Positions 26,269-35,799 of a DNA stretch of 64,000 nt are shown one piece after another. Position numbers and translations under genes: made by a program. Each line of letters begins with the position of its first letter. The stretch's first letter is position 1. The stretch is from contig NZ_ALJF01000012.1 in assembly GCF_000300855.1 (NCBI RefSeq), forward strand, positions 26,388 through 90,387, in the 5' to 3' direction. This DNA is from Agrobacterium albertimagni AOL15 (GTDB lineage Bacteria > Pseudomonadota > Alphaproteobacteria > Rhizobiales > Rhizobiaceae). Under the pieces are notes generated by a model. The model was not told the DNA's origin. It saw only the letters and a program-made list of their open reading frames with translations, and did not search any database.

Positions 26269-27606
26269 TCATTGCGAAGCCTGCTGTATGACGGGGCGAA
26301 GCTCCGCATCTGCAACGTTGGTGGAGATCGCGTAGCGAACCTCAAGCACGTCACCGGGCTGAAGTGCAGCCGTTTCCGCAAGCCTGACGGCCAAGCTGTT
26401 TGCGCCTTCACGGGTAACCCAATACTCGAGCGGTTGACCACTGACGGCCACGCTTGCGGCCTGCCGCGATACGGCCGCTCCCGCAGCCTGCAGCAGGGCA
26501 ATGGTTGTGTTGCGCTTCAGTTTGGTGTCTTCGAACTCGGCGACGACTTCCTGCAATTCGCGGCCGGCTTCGGTCCGTTGCTGGCCCTTGAGCGCAATGG
26601 CATCACGCTCAGTCTCGCTCAGCTTCTGCTTGGCGCGCATGGCAGCGATTACAAGATCCAGCTTGTCACTGCTGAGATCTGCGACGACCCGCTCCAGGGA
26701 CGTCTCTCGTGACTTTGCCAGAGTGCCTGACTGGACCAAGGACGAGATGCTTGCGAGTTCATCTTCGGCAATCTTGATCTGGCGGTCCTGGACGCTGGTC
26801 TTTTCATCCAGAACGTTGATTTCGTTTTGCAGCTGAACCTGCAATTCCGACAGTGAGGTCAACTGCCGCTTCAGTGCTTCCGCTCTTGCAACGAATAGGT
26901 CTGTTTCGCTCTGGACGAAGATCTTGCCGGCCGTGCCTTCGCGCGCAGCCATCAGTTCCGGTGGAAAGGTAATCTTGGGTCGTTCTGCCAGTTCGGCTTC
27001 CAGGCGGGCGCGCCGCGCCGTCAGCTGTTTGAGCCTGAGATCATAACTGTTCAGCTCACCTGCATAGCGAAGCTGTTCCAGTTCGCGCGATCCATTGCCG
27101 TCTGTCCGTTTCTCGCGTCCGCCAGCCATGGCGACTGCCTGGCTGATTGTGAGGCCGGGGCGAAACTCGAGTTCGCCAGGGCGCTCCACCACACCCGACA
27201 CGTAGAACATGGGATAGCGCACGACCTCCACGGAAGCTGATGGCGCTTCTGCAAGGCCGGTCCTTTCCTTAAGCAGAGAGCCGATCTTTACCGCGATCTG
27301 GCTTGCCGTCTCGTTTTCAACCGAAAACTCGCCCAAGAGCGGTATGGTGATCGTGCCCGCGGGCGATATCACATACTGGCCGTTGAGCGGCGTCCATTCC
27401 TTGTATTCCCCGGTCGAAGCGATCCATTCGACGATGCTGATCCGCAGCTGGGTCTGGGGTGCCAGGGGCACTTCCCCTGTTGCGAGCGAGGCACCGGCTG
27501 CGAGTGCGGGCGACTGCAAGCTCAAACAGAGTGCTGCGGCGAGCCACGACAGGCGTGGTTGTGATCGTCTGTGCCTAAACGGCTTGGCTGTCTCGCGTTC
27601 AAACAT
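26269..27606 (-). CDS. Periplasmic/outer-membrane polysaccharide export protein (ExoF-like)
   Basis: 445 residues with a signal peptide ending near residue 37 (LSLQSPALAAG). A Poly_export domain covers about 50-130 (LRISIVEW, YVISPAGTITIPLLGEF), followed by an SLBB-like segment (VSGVVERPGELEFRPGLTISQAVAMAGG), then an extended coiled coil of about 200 residues and a C-terminal PGDVLEVRY. This combination is typical of rhizobial ExoF rather than enterobacterial Wza. It works with the co-polymerase encoded 40 bases downstream to move polymer through the envelope. Confidence 0.9.
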   Translation of the reverse strand: MFERETAKPFRHRRSQPRLSWLAAALCLSLQSPALAAGASLATGEVPLAPQTQLRISIVEWIASTGEYKEWTPLNGQYVISPAGTITIPLLGEFSVENETASQIAVKIGSLLKERTGLAEAPSASVEVVRYPMFYVSGVVERPGELEFRPGLTISQAVAMAGGREKRTDGNGSRELEQLRYAGELNSYDLRLKQLTARRARLEAELAERPKITFPPELMAAREGTAGKIFVQSETDLFVARAEALKRQLTSLSELQVQLQNEINVLDEKTSVQDRQIKIAEDELASISSLVQSGTLAKSRETSLERVVADLSSDKLDLVIAAMRAKQKLSETERDAIALKGQQRTEAGRELQEVVAEFEDTKLKRNTTIALLQAAGAAVSRQAASVAVSGQPLEYWVTREGANSLAVRLAETAALQPGDVLEVRYAISTNVADAELRPVIQQASQ

Positions 27607-27939
27607 GGTGAGGTCCCGTGATTGCCGACCGCCGCCTGCCAGACCGGGCTTTTTGCGCCAGAGCCGGCTTTGCGAACAAGCGTGTCTTCAACCCCATCAT
27701 CGCGGCTTGCCGCTGGGAGTAAATTCACTGCAGCCCCTCTCTACCTAGTCACTTTTGGTAGGAGTGACTAAGCCTCCACCCCAAATGGATGAGATTGGAT
27801 ATGGCGGGCCGGGCTTTGCCTGCCTCCTTTGGGCAGGTCAGTCGAGCACACACCAAAAGATGGTCCGCTCAGATGACCTTAGGGCGTTCTTCGCGACTGG
27901 CAGGCGATCGCCTAGATTGCCGCTGTCCACGTCGGGGGA
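27607..27939. promoter_or_regulatory. Divergent promoter region of the export operon and a GT4 gene
   Basis: A 333-base gene-free stretch between the ExoF-like gene (leftward) and a GT4 gene (rightward), so it must hold both promoters. The one clear structure is an inverted repeat at 27747-27771 (listed separately). No further gene or RNA is seen. Confidence 0.5.
27747..27771. promoter_or_regulatory. Inverted repeat, candidate operator for divergent polysaccharide genes
   Basis: Perfect arms TAGTCACT and AGTGACTA with a nine-base spacer, giving half-sites about one and a half helical turns apart, as suits a dimeric regulator. The LuxR-type or Crp/Fnr-type gene of this window are candidates, without direct evidence. 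Confidence 0.4.
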
Positions 27940-29124
27940 ATGAAAAGCATGCGTGTAGCGATCGTGCATTACTGGCTGGTGTCGATGCGTGGCGGCGAAA
28001 AAGTCGTGGAAGCGCTTTGCGACATGTATCCCGAGGCCGACATCTTCACGCTGGTCTGTGATTACGACAAGCTCTCCGACAAGCTTCGCCGACACCGGAT
28101 CTTCACCTCTTTCCTGCAGCGCATTCCCGGTGCGAGGCGTCGGTACCAGTCGCTGCTGCCACTCATGCCCTTCGCTCTGGAGGGGTTTGATCTGAGTGGT
28201 TATGATCTTATCCTGTCGAGTGAATCCGGTCCCGCCAAAGGCATCATTCCGCCGCCGCAGGCCGTCCATGTCTGCTATTGTCATTCCCCGATGCGCTATA
28301 TCTGGGACCACTATCATCTGTACCGGCGCAATGCGGGTTTTCTTGCGAGAATGATGATGCCGGTGGTGGCTCCTCTGTTGCGGGCCTGGGACGCAAATTC
28401 CAGCTTGAGGGTGGATCGCTTTGTCGCAAACTCGCATCATGTGGCGAGCCGCATTGCCAAATATTATCGCCGCTCTTCCGTGGTCGTTCATCCACCCGTT
28501 GCCATCGACGACTTCGCTCCGGCGCAAAGTGTTGATGATTTCTATCTCTGCGCCGGGCAGATCGTCCCCTACAAGCGCATCGATCTAGCCGTGCGCACCT
28601 TCACCGGCCTCGGCCGAAATCTCGTCGTGGTCGGCGATGGAGACCCCCATGAGGTCGCGGCCTTGAAGCGTATCGCCGGGCCGACGATCCGATTTGTCGG
28701 CCCGGCATCGTTTGCCCAACTCACCGACTATCTCGCACACTGCAGAGCGCTGATTTTCCCGGGGGAAGAGGATTTCGGGATCGTGCCCGTCGAAGCCATG
28801 GCCAGTGGACGTCCAGTCATCGCATTCGGGCGAGGCGGCGCGCTCGACACAGTCGTACCAGGTCGTACCGGCCTGTTGTTCAAGGAGCAGACGGAACAAT
28901 CCCTGGCAGACGCCATCGAGCTCTTCGAGACGATGGAGCATCGCTTCTCCGCTGACCTCATCCAGTCACATGCGGCCCAGTTCAGCGTCGCCAATTTCAA
29001 GGCCGGGATGAAAAGGGTGATCGATCAGGCACTGGCGGAGCGCCATACAGTTGTCGACGTCAAACCCTTTGCAACGACGCTGCCCTCCGTTTTCGAGGAT
29101 TTGAAACATGCTCCCCTGCATTGA
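27940..29124 (+). CDS. Glycosyltransferase family 4 protein
   Basis: 394 residues with the complete GT-B/GT4 pattern: VAIVHYWLVSMRGGEKVVEAL at the N terminus, HSPMRYIWDHY, FVANSHHVASRI, then FYLCAGQIVPYKRIDLAVR and the donor-site motif FPGEEDFGIVPVEAMASGRPVIAFGRGGALDTV (E-x7-E). It resembles enzymes that add mannose or related sugars to undecaprenyl-linked intermediates, but the donor is not certain. It starts a plus-strand set with the fused glycosyltransferase and another GT4. Confidence 0.92.
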   Translation: MKSMRVAIVHYWLVSMRGGEKVVEALCDMYPEADIFTLVCDYDKLSDKLRRHRIFTSFLQRIPGARRRYQSLLPLMPFALEGFDLSGYDLILSSESGPAKGIIPPPQAVHVCYCHSPMRYIWDHYHLYRRNAGFLARMMMPVVAPLLRAWDANSSLRVDRFVANSHHVASRIAKYYRRSSVVVHPPVAIDDFAPAQSVDDFYLCAGQIVPYKRIDLAVRTFTGLGRNLVVVGDGDPHEVAALKRIAGPTIRFVGPASFAQLTDYLAHCRALIFPGEEDFGIVPVEAMASGRPVIAFGRGGALDTVVPGRTGLLFKEQTEQSLADAIELFETMEHRFSADLIQSHAAQFSVANFKAGMKRVIDQALAERHTVVDVKPFATTLPSVFEDLKHAPLH

Positions 29125-29276
29125 TGCAAATCCGGCTCAACGACGTTCGCGCCCTGGGTCGCGGAGCCGGTGCATTGTCATTTCGATGAAAGGGCGAGAT
29201 CTGTCGCCTTGCAGATGGGGGTGGGTAGAGGAGCTACGGATACAGGACTTCGCCGTTTGGCCCAAAGGAGATTGAC

Positions 29277-29333
29277 GTGAATGATTGGTACCCGGCCGCG
29301 TTTGCTGCCGTTCAATGCAGGACAGGACGATGA
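29277..29333 (+). CDS. Possible 18-residue upstream ORF coupled to the fused glycosyltransferase gene
   Basis: AAAGGAG stands six bases before a GTG at 29277, and the 18-codon frame ends with a TGA overlapping the ATG of the next gene (ATGA at 29330-29333). The fused gene itself has a weaker ribosome site. It could be a coupling leader, but the other two frames are also open nearby, so chance is likely enough. Confidence 0.2.
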   Translation: MNDWYPAAFAAVQCRTGR

Positions 29334-31360
29334 GCGCATCCTTCGCCGTTAACGGTCGTTATCTCACCCAAAGTATCAGCGGGGTCCAGCGCTACGCTCG
29401 CAACATTGTTCGGGCTCTCGACCAGATACCGGAAAGCGAGGGCGCTACGGTTATATCTCCGCATGGCACTTCCCATCCCGCCTACGAGAGACTGCAGGCG
29501 CTCCAGACGGGGCTCAGCACCGGCTATGTCTGGGAACAGGGAGAGCTGCCGATCGCTGCGCGCGGGAGACGCCTTCTCAATCTCTGCAACATGGCGCCAA
29601 TCCTCAAGAATGAGCAGATTGTCTGCATTCACGACACCAATGTGCTTTCCTCGCCCGGCAGCTACACCCGCGGCTTTCGAACCGTTTACCGGTGCCTCCA
29701 GCCGCTTCTGGCCAGGCGCGCGGTCCAGATCGCGACCGTATCGCATGCGTCGGCCCAAGAGCTTGCCCGTTATCTCGCTCTATCGCCCGACGAAATCGTC
29801 GTGCTGCCAAACGGTCACGAACATGCACTGTCCTGGAAGCCGGATCCTGCCGCTTTGCCGGCAGAACTTCCTGTGCACCCGCAAGACAGACCATTTGTCC
29901 TCGCGATCAATGCTACGGCTCCCCACAAGAACATCCGCCTCCTGATCGATATCGCGCCAAGACTTGAAGAGCTCGGCATCAATGTCGTCATCATCGGCTC
30001 CGATCATATCATACGCCAGCCAAAGCTTGCTTTGCCAGGCAATGTGTATCCCCTGGGCCGCGTGTCTGATGACGTTCTCGCCTACCTTCTGGATCAAGCG
30101 TTGTGCCTGGCATTCCCCTCTTTTACCGAGGGGTTCGGGCTGCCGCTTGTCGAGGCGATGGCGCGAGGCTGTCCGGTTGTCTCTTCGGATTGTGCCAGCA
30201 TGCCCGAAATATGCGGCAATGCCGCGCTCCTGGCATCTCCCTTCGATCCGGCGCAATGGGTCGACCGGATCTCGGCGCTGAAAGCGTCGGATCATCTTCG
30301 CATCGAGCTTGCCGGGCGCGGCCGCGAGCAATGCCGGAACTTCTCTTGGCAAAAAAGTGCGATGGGCTACCTGGAGCTCTTGCAGAATCCCATCCGGCCC
30401 CGGAGGCTTGTGCCAAGGTCCAAGCCTGAGCAGTTTCAGATCACCGCAGTCTTTGCCACACTCCGCCGACCAGACGTGGTGCAAAGGACGGTTAAGCACT
30501 TCCTCTCGTCGCAGAGGCTTTCCCCCAAGTCGGTGATCGTCTCATGCGCGACTGCCGAGGATGCAGGAGATCTTGTTCACAACAAGGCGGTCAAAATCGT
30601 CACCGGGCCGATCGGTCTGGCCACCCAGCGCAACACCGCCTTGCGCCATCTGGGGCCTGAAACGGATATTGTAGCCTTCTTCGACGACGACTTTGTCGCC
30701 CATCCCGACTGGCTTGCCGAAGCGGCAAAACTCTTTTGCGATGACAGTCAGGTTGATGGTGTGACTGGGGTCGTCCTCGCGGATGGCATCAAGGGGCCGG
30801 GCATCCCGTTCGAGGAGGCCGAGCGCATTGTCGAAGCCGACAGTGGTTCAGCAGATCGGCAATTGTGCCAACCCTTCAGCCCCTATGGCTGCAACATGGC
30901 CTTTCGCGTGACATCGATCGGGGATGCGCGCTTCGACGAAAAATTGGTTCTGTATGGCTGGCTCGAGGACCGAGATTTTGGTGGTCAGTTGGCAATGAGG
31001 GGTGCGCGGCTTGTCAAATGGTCGGGCTGCAAGGGTGTTCATATGGGGGTCAAGAGTGGGCGCACCAGCGGTGAACGCCTCGGCTATTCCCAAGTGGCCA
31101 ATCCTGTCCACCTGATGCGGAAAGGGACCATGGCGCCGCATCTTGCCATCGGCCAGATGGGGCGAAACATCGCAAGCAATATGGGGCGGTTTATTGCACC
31201 CGAGCCGTATGTCGATCGCAAGGGGAGGCTCAAGGGAAACCTGCTTGCACTTCGCGACGCGATCACCGGAAAGCTTGCGCCCGAGCGGGCGCTTCTCATG
31301 GGCGATAGCAAGGTGCCCATGGCCGCGAAGGCAAAGCCGGCGCAAGTCGGAAGGACCTGA
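29330..31360 (+). CDS. Bifunctional glycosyltransferase, GT4-GT2 fusion
   Basis: 676 residues from the ATG at 29330. The N-terminal half (about 1-365) is a GT4/GT-B enzyme: GRYLTQSISGVQRYARN, VSHASAQELARY, PFVLAINATAPHKNIRLL, and PSFTEGFGLPLVEAMARGCPVVSSD. The C-terminal half (about 378-660) is a GT2/GT-A enzyme with FFDDDF and LYGWLEDRDF, closely similar to the separate GT2 protein at 22970-23914. Fusion suggests two consecutive sugars are added by one polypeptide. The frame can be extended upstream only to a TTG. Both halves keep their active-site motifs. Confidence 0.9.
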   Translation: MSASFAVNGRYLTQSISGVQRYARNIVRALDQIPESEGATVISPHGTSHPAYERLQALQTGLSTGYVWEQGELPIAARGRRLLNLCNMAPILKNEQIVCIHDTNVLSSPGSYTRGFRTVYRCLQPLLARRAVQIATVSHASAQELARYLALSPDEIVVLPNGHEHALSWKPDPAALPAELPVHPQDRPFVLAINATAPHKNIRLLIDIAPRLEELGINVVIIGSDHIIRQPKLALPGNVYPLGRVSDDVLAYLLDQALCLAFPSFTEGFGLPLVEAMARGCPVVSSDCASMPEICGNAALLASPFDPAQWVDRISALKASDHLRIELAGRGREQCRNFSWQKSAMGYLELLQNPIRPRRLVPRSKPEQFQITAVFATLRRPDVVQRTVKHFLSSQRLSPKSVIVSCATAEDAGDLVHNKAVKIVTGPIGLATQRNTALRHLGPETDIVAFFDDDFVAHPDWLAEAAKLFCDDSQVDGVTGVVLADGIKGPGIPFEEAERIVEADSGSADRQLCQPFSPYGCNMAFRVTSIGDARFDEKLVLYGWLEDRDFGGQLAMRGARLVKWSGCKGVHMGVKSGRTSGERLGYSQVANPVHLMRKGTMAPHLAIGQMGRNIASNMGRFIAPEPYVDRKGRLKGNLLALRDAITGKLAPERALLMGDSKVPMAAKAKPAQVGRT

Positions 31361-31462
31361 GCCGATTTAGCAGAGTAGCGACACGAGGCGGCGCCAAGGC
31401 AGGACAAAACTTGTGACACGATGGGGGGCGGCGGATGGTGGTTGTGCGGGGGAGGCAAGATC

Positions 31463-32797
31463 TTGAGAGGCAAGATTGAGGCGGTGGAGGCGTCTGGACG
31501 CCTTCCGGATCGCGTTGTCCTGATCAGTGACCTTTCCGAGCCCCGCGACGGTCCCTCTGTGATCGCGCTGAAGACTGCCGAGGCACTGACAGAGCACGGT
31601 CTTGCGGTCGATTATTTCTGCGGCGATTTCGGCCGCAATCTTGACCTTGTCGACCGTGGCGTCCGCGTCCATGCCGTCGGGGCCGGTGACCTGCGCAGCA
31701 CCTCCTTTGCCACAGCAGTCGTCCAGGGTCTCTACAACATGTCCGCGGCGCGTCAGCTCAAGGCAATGGTGCGATCTCATGATACGCCCGGGACGCTCTA
31801 CCATGTTCACAACTGGTCGAAGATATTGTCGCCATCGATCTTCGATGCGCTTCGCCCGGTCATGGACCGGGTTATCTTGACGGCGCATGATTATTTTCTG
31901 GCCTGTCCGAATGGTGGCTATTTCCATTTTCAGCGTGGCTCGCCCTGTGCCGAGACGCCTTTGTCGCTCGCGTGTCTCGTCGCCAATTGTGATCGGCGGT
32001 CGCGCTTGGAAAAAGCCTGGCGCATCATACGGGATGTCGAACGCCGCCTGATCCTTGACCTTGCTGGATCGGGGGCGACGGTGCTCGCTGTGCACGAAGG
32101 CATGGCCGCCGTGCTGGAAAAGGGTGGTATTCCAGCTCACACTATCAGGGTTCTTCGCAATCCCGTTCGGCCCTGGACGACCAGCCGCGTTCCCGCTGAA
32201 AGAAATTCCGCCTTTCTGTTCGTCGGTCGCCTGGAACACGATAAAGGTGTGCTGCTTCTGGCCGAGGCTACAAAACGGGCCGGGGTACCCGCAATGTTTG
32301 TGGGCGAGGGGGCGCTTGGTTCGCAGATTTCCGCGCTCAATCCTCAGGCAGAACTCGTTGGCTTCAAGGATCGCGCCGGTTTGAAGGAGATCGCAGCGAA
32401 AACACGCTGCCTTGTGGTTCCGACGCGATCGAGAGAGACATTTTCGTTGGTCGCCTACGAAGCTCTGACCTCGGGCATTCCAGTGATCATCAGCGAGTTT
32501 GCTGCCACGCGAGACGAGATTGTCACCCAGGGTGTGGGGATCTCCTGCAATCCCTATGAGCCGGGTGCCTTGTGCCGATCACTTGTCGACCTGGCGAAGG
32601 ATGACGAGAGAATTGCGTCCATGAGCATACGGGGCTTTCAGGAGCGCGACACATTGACCGTGTCGGGCCGAGCCTGGGATCTGAAGTTGTTCGAAATCTA
32701 TGCAGCGCAGATCGAGAAAGCACAGGCGAGGCGGCGCGGGGCGATCCCTCAGGCCCGCCAGCCCGTCCCGCCCCATCCTTCCCTCGATCTTGGTTGA
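31463..32797 (+). CDS. Glycosyltransferase family 4-like protein
   Basis: 444 residues if read from the TTG at 31463, which has GGGGGAGG about seven bases upstream. An ATG at 31421 would add an unlikely Gly/Trp-rich head. GT-B features: VVLISDLSEPRDGPSVIALKTAEAL, YHVHNWSKIL, AFLFVGRLEHDKGVLLLAEA, VPTRSRETFSLVAYEALTSGIPVIISEFAATRD. A Cys-containing stretch (CPNGGYFHFQRGSPCAETPLSLAC) precedes the donor domain, as seen in some GT4 enzymes. It probably adds a sugar to the repeat unit. Last plus-strand gene of the locus, convergent with the second flippase. Confidence 0.87.
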   Translation: MRGKIEAVEASGRLPDRVVLISDLSEPRDGPSVIALKTAEALTEHGLAVDYFCGDFGRNLDLVDRGVRVHAVGAGDLRSTSFATAVVQGLYNMSAARQLKAMVRSHDTPGTLYHVHNWSKILSPSIFDALRPVMDRVILTAHDYFLACPNGGYFHFQRGSPCAETPLSLACLVANCDRRSRLEKAWRIIRDVERRLILDLAGSGATVLAVHEGMAAVLEKGGIPAHTIRVLRNPVRPWTTSRVPAERNSAFLFVGRLEHDKGVLLLAEATKRAGVPAMFVGEGALGSQISALNPQAELVGFKDRAGLKEIAAKTRCLVVPTRSRETFSLVAYEALTSGIPVIISEFAATRDEIVTQGVGISCNPYEPGALCRSLVDLAKDDERIASMSIRGFQERDTLTVSGRAWDLKLFEIYAAQIEKAQARRRGAIPQARQPVPPHPSLDLG

Positions 32798-32857
32798 TCG
32801 AAGGTCTTGACTGGAAAGGTCCGTGCGGATCAGTCAAGGGCTGGTTTGCAGCCGGCC

Positions 32858-34453
32858 TTACTTGCGGCCAAGCAGCTTTCGTATCATCCGCAAGATGATC
32901 GCTTCACAACTCTCGGGGCAGCCTGCAAGCCGCCACAGCAAGAGGCTGGAAGCGGCGAAAATGGCCAGTGCCGAAGCCGATATCCAACTCAGATCGACGA
33001 CGGTTTCAAGCGAGTTGTCGCTTGGGTCAAACTGCGGCAGTGCCGCCAAGAGAAAGAACGTCATTGGGATCATCGCCATGGTGGGGCGCACAAGGCCCGC
33101 AATCTGGGCAAAGACTCCAAGCCGCAGCAATTTGTCGACGAGAACGATATTGATGAGGAAGCCTGCCAGCGCGGCAATTGCATGGCCGATCAACAGGCCC
33201 TTGAGCGACAGGGTTACCGTTAGGGTAATGATGAGAGGCACCCTGATGCAAAATTCGATGGCGAGTTTCTCGAAGGCGACCCGCGTCCTGTTGAGCGACA
33301 TGGCAAGGGCGGGCAAGAGCACAGTCGGGGCGTAGCCGACGGCGGTCGAAAAAGCGAGCCAGGTCAAGATGGGGGCGGTTTCTCGCCAGGCGGGACCAAG
33401 GACGACGGCGACGATCGGTGTGGCCAGGATGCCAATCATCACGAACAGGGGAGCGATGATTGTGTATATGCCTGCTGAGGCCTTGAGATAGACCTTGGTC
33501 AGCGAGCCTGTCTGACCCGCCGTGACGAAAGCTGAATAGAGCGGTGGAGTGATCGGCTGGATGATGGCTTGGGCCGGCACAGAGATCAACGTGTCTGCCC
33601 AAGTGTACTCGCCGAAAGTTGCGACATCGACATAACGTGGCAGGACAAGCTTATCGGCTTGCCAGTTGATTGCAGACAGCAGTTGCCGGGCCCCGGTCCA
33701 GCCGAGCATGTCCGCGAAGAGGTGCCATTCGCGCAGGGTGAAGCGGATGCGCTGCGGTGCAAGTAGGTAGGAAGCGATCATGGCAAGTGCTGTCGTGGAG
33801 ATCTTCCCAACGGCGATCGCCCAATAGCTGCCGGTCGAAACAGCCAGCGTCGATGCGATCAGAAGTGCTCCGGCCTTGGCGATGATATCGAGAGCCACAT
33901 CCCGCCTGAAATCCATGACGCGGACGTACTCCGTCAATCTCTGGCTGAGCAATCCCCGCATGGCAGGCGCCAGAGACAAGACACAGAGCAGCGCGGTCAG
34001 CCTGGGTTCGTTGAAAAACATGGCGAGCGGCCAGGCCAAGATACAAAGGAGCACGACAATCGTCAGCGCTCGCAGCGTCGCCAGCGTCAGTGCCGTATCA
34101 TACATCTCCTCGGTCGGTTGTTTTTGGTTCAGAAGTGCAGCCGATAGCGGCATCTCGCAGACGGTTTCCACGATCAGAACCGGCGTCATCGCCATGGCGA
34201 CAAGGCCGAACTCGGCAGGCCCCAAGAACCTCGCCAGGATCAGCAGCGTGAGAAAATCGAGGCACTTGGTAAAGAGGCGACCGCCTGTTGTCAGGAGGCC
34301 CGCCTTAAGCGTGCGCTCAGACAGGGGAGGCGTGCTTGTCTTGGCTACGGCCCGATGGATCTCGTCGTCAACTTCGACCTGGGTCATGACCGCTGTCCGC
34401 CCAATCGCCATGCGGGTTGCCGTTGCTTGCCCATTGACTTCATATAAGCTCAT
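32858..34453 (-). CDS. Second Wzx-like polysaccharide flippase/transporter
   Basis: 531 residues from the ATG at 34453, with GGAGG just upstream; the frame extends to a GTG at 34471. About twelve to fourteen membrane helices. The N terminus (LKAGLLTTGGRLFTKCLDFLTLLILARFLGPAEFGLVAMAMTPVLIVE) matches the WzxC/PST-type lipopolysaccharide flippases, a group different from the flippase at 20472. It may serve another lipid-linked intermediate or replace the first. It is transcribed alone, convergent with the GT4 gene. Confidence 0.87.
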   Translation of the reverse strand: MSLYEVNGQATATRMAIGRTAVMTQVEVDDEIHRAVAKTSTPPLSERTLKAGLLTTGGRLFTKCLDFLTLLILARFLGPAEFGLVAMAMTPVLIVETVCEMPLSAALLNQKQPTEEMYDTALTLATLRALTIVVLLCILAWPLAMFFNEPRLTALLCVLSLAPAMRGLLSQRLTEYVRVMDFRRDVALDIIAKAGALLIASTLAVSTGSYWAIAVGKISTTALAMIASYLLAPQRIRFTLREWHLFADMLGWTGARQLLSAINWQADKLVLPRYVDVATFGEYTWADTLISVPAQAIIQPITPPLYSAFVTAGQTGSLTKVYLKASAGIYTIIAPLFVMIGILATPIVAVVLGPAWRETAPILTWLAFSTAVGYAPTVLLPALAMSLNRTRVAFEKLAIEFCIRVPLIITLTVTLSLKGLLIGHAIAALAGFLINIVLVDKLLRLGVFAQIAGLVRPTMAMIPMTFFLLAALPQFDPSDNSLETVVDLSWISASALAIFAASSLLLWRLAGCPESCEAIILRMIRKLLGRK

Positions 34454-34962
34454 TGCCTCCGGGCAGCGCACACGGAAAACAGTAAAGGCAGTTCAGGCCA
34501 ATTCCGTTTCTTGCCCTGTCAATGCCTGTGCGCCGCTCTCCCCGTATGACAGGTTCTGGCTTGCCGATTGAGGTCGCCTTTGGTGCGAAGCCTAATCCGT
34601 TTGGTCTGGGGTTGGGGTAGATTGGGGGTAAGCTGTAAGAAGCGCGTCTCTGGCGCATGTTGTTGACGCTTATCCGCCGCGCGTGATCTGGGCGGTTCGT
34701 TCATGGCGATTTCGCAGGTGCAAGGGTTCTTACTCGTCGTCACGCCGTCGACTTCCGCAAGTAACCCCAGAGCACGCTGTCGCTCAGGAAGAGAGGGCGT
34801 CTACATTGCAGTTCCAAGCAAATGATCCGGACTGTATCGATTTCACGAAAAGCTAACCCGCCGAAGTCCTTAGTCTGGGAGGTGCCAGAGTCGCTCGGTG
34901 AAGGCCAGGAAGGTGTCGTTTGCAGCTTAGCGTAGAGGGGCTTCGTCGAGCCGACGGTAAAA
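34454..34962. other. Gene-free spacer between polysaccharide locus and IclR gene
   Basis: About 510 bases in which I see no supported gene, repeat or RNA. It must contain the promoter of the leftward flippase gene and the end of the leftward IclR gene. Short open frames exist but lack ribosome sites and recognisable motifs. Confidence 0.5.
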
Positions 34963-35784
34963 CTATTCCGCCGATCCGATCATCTCTCGGCCGCTATATC
35001 CAAGCGCCAGGGACGCGCTCGCGCCTGCATGCTGGAGAAGTTTGACATACTCGTGTCGCCGTGCCTCATCGAAGCGAAACAACGGGAAGGCGATCGACAT
35101 CGCGGCGACAGGCTTGCCCATGTAGTTGAAGATTGGGATCGCCATGCATCGCACTCCGGCTTCGCTTTCCTCCACTTCCTCTGCGAAGCCTTGGCGTCTC
35201 GTGGCATGGAGAACATCGATCAAGGTCTCAAGATCTGTGATCGTGCGCGGTGCGCGTTTCGTCAATTCCGTCTTCGACAGCCGTTCCCTGATCTCCTCAT
35301 CGTCACGCCAGGCCAGTAGCGCCTTGCCAAGCGACGTGCTGTGAAGGGGATTGCGCAGGCCAAGCGTCGATTTCATCGACAGGTTATAGGCTGAATCATA
35401 TTTGTGGATGTAGACGACCCGCTGGTCCCGGTCATCCAGTATGCCGAGGTTGATCGATTCCCCCGTTGCACGCGAAAGCTTGCCCATGGCCTGGTCGGCC
35501 ACACGGAGCAACTCGGTCTGCTCGGTCAAGGAGCGTGCCCCAAGGCTGAAAAGCTTCAGGGTCAGTCCGTATTTTTCTGTTTCTGGATCCTGCTCGACAT
35601 ATCCCAGTTCCACCATGGTCTGCAGCAGGCGATGTGCCGTGGTCTTGGATGTCATGGCGCGTTGCGCCAGATCGGCAAGGCCCATCCGCTTTTCTTCGAC
35701 CAGAGCCTCGATCACCGCGAACACCTTGAGGACCGCAGCCACGTTCTCGGATTTTGGCTCAGCTTTGGAAGGAGTGTCAGACAT
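34963..35784 (-). CDS. IclR-family transcriptional regulator
   Basis: 273 residues. Winged helix at about 15-75 (VLKVFAVIEALVEEKRMGLADLAQRAMTSKTTAHRLLQTMVELGYV), then the IclR effector domain with NLGILDDRDQRVVYIHKYDS, HSTSLGKALLAW and GVRCMAIPIFNYMGKPVAAMSIAFP. The N-terminal layout and divergent position to a GH105-type gene are like KdgR-type regulators of pectin use. It probably represses the operon to its right until an unsaturated uronic acid derivative is present. Related half-sites occur before both this gene and the hydrolase gene. Confidence 0.93.
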   Translation of the reverse strand: MSDTPSKAEPKSENVAAVLKVFAVIEALVEEKRMGLADLAQRAMTSKTTAHRLLQTMVELGYVEQDPETEKYGLTLKLFSLGARSLTEQTELLRVADQAMGKLSRATGESINLGILDDRDQRVVYIHKYDSAYNLSMKSTLGLRNPLHSTSLGKALLAWRDDEEIRERLSKTELTKRAPRTITDLETLIDVLHATRRQGFAEEVEESEAGVRCMAIPIFNYMGKPVAAMSIAFPLFRFDEARRHEYVKLLQHAGASASLALGYSGREMIGSAE

Positions 35785-35799
35785 AGGTGTTCTGCATTT

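Noticed and set aside
32836..32870. Possible terminator GGCTG-gtttg-CAGCC between the GT4 and second flippase genes
   Set aside because: Short stem overlapping the end of the flippase coding region and without a T-run; too weak to call.
34519..34743. Minus-strand 74-codon frame starting MTTSKNPCTC in the 34.5-35.0 kb spacer
   Set aside because: Looked for a transposase or small protein remnant; no terminal repeats, no ribosome site and no family pattern.
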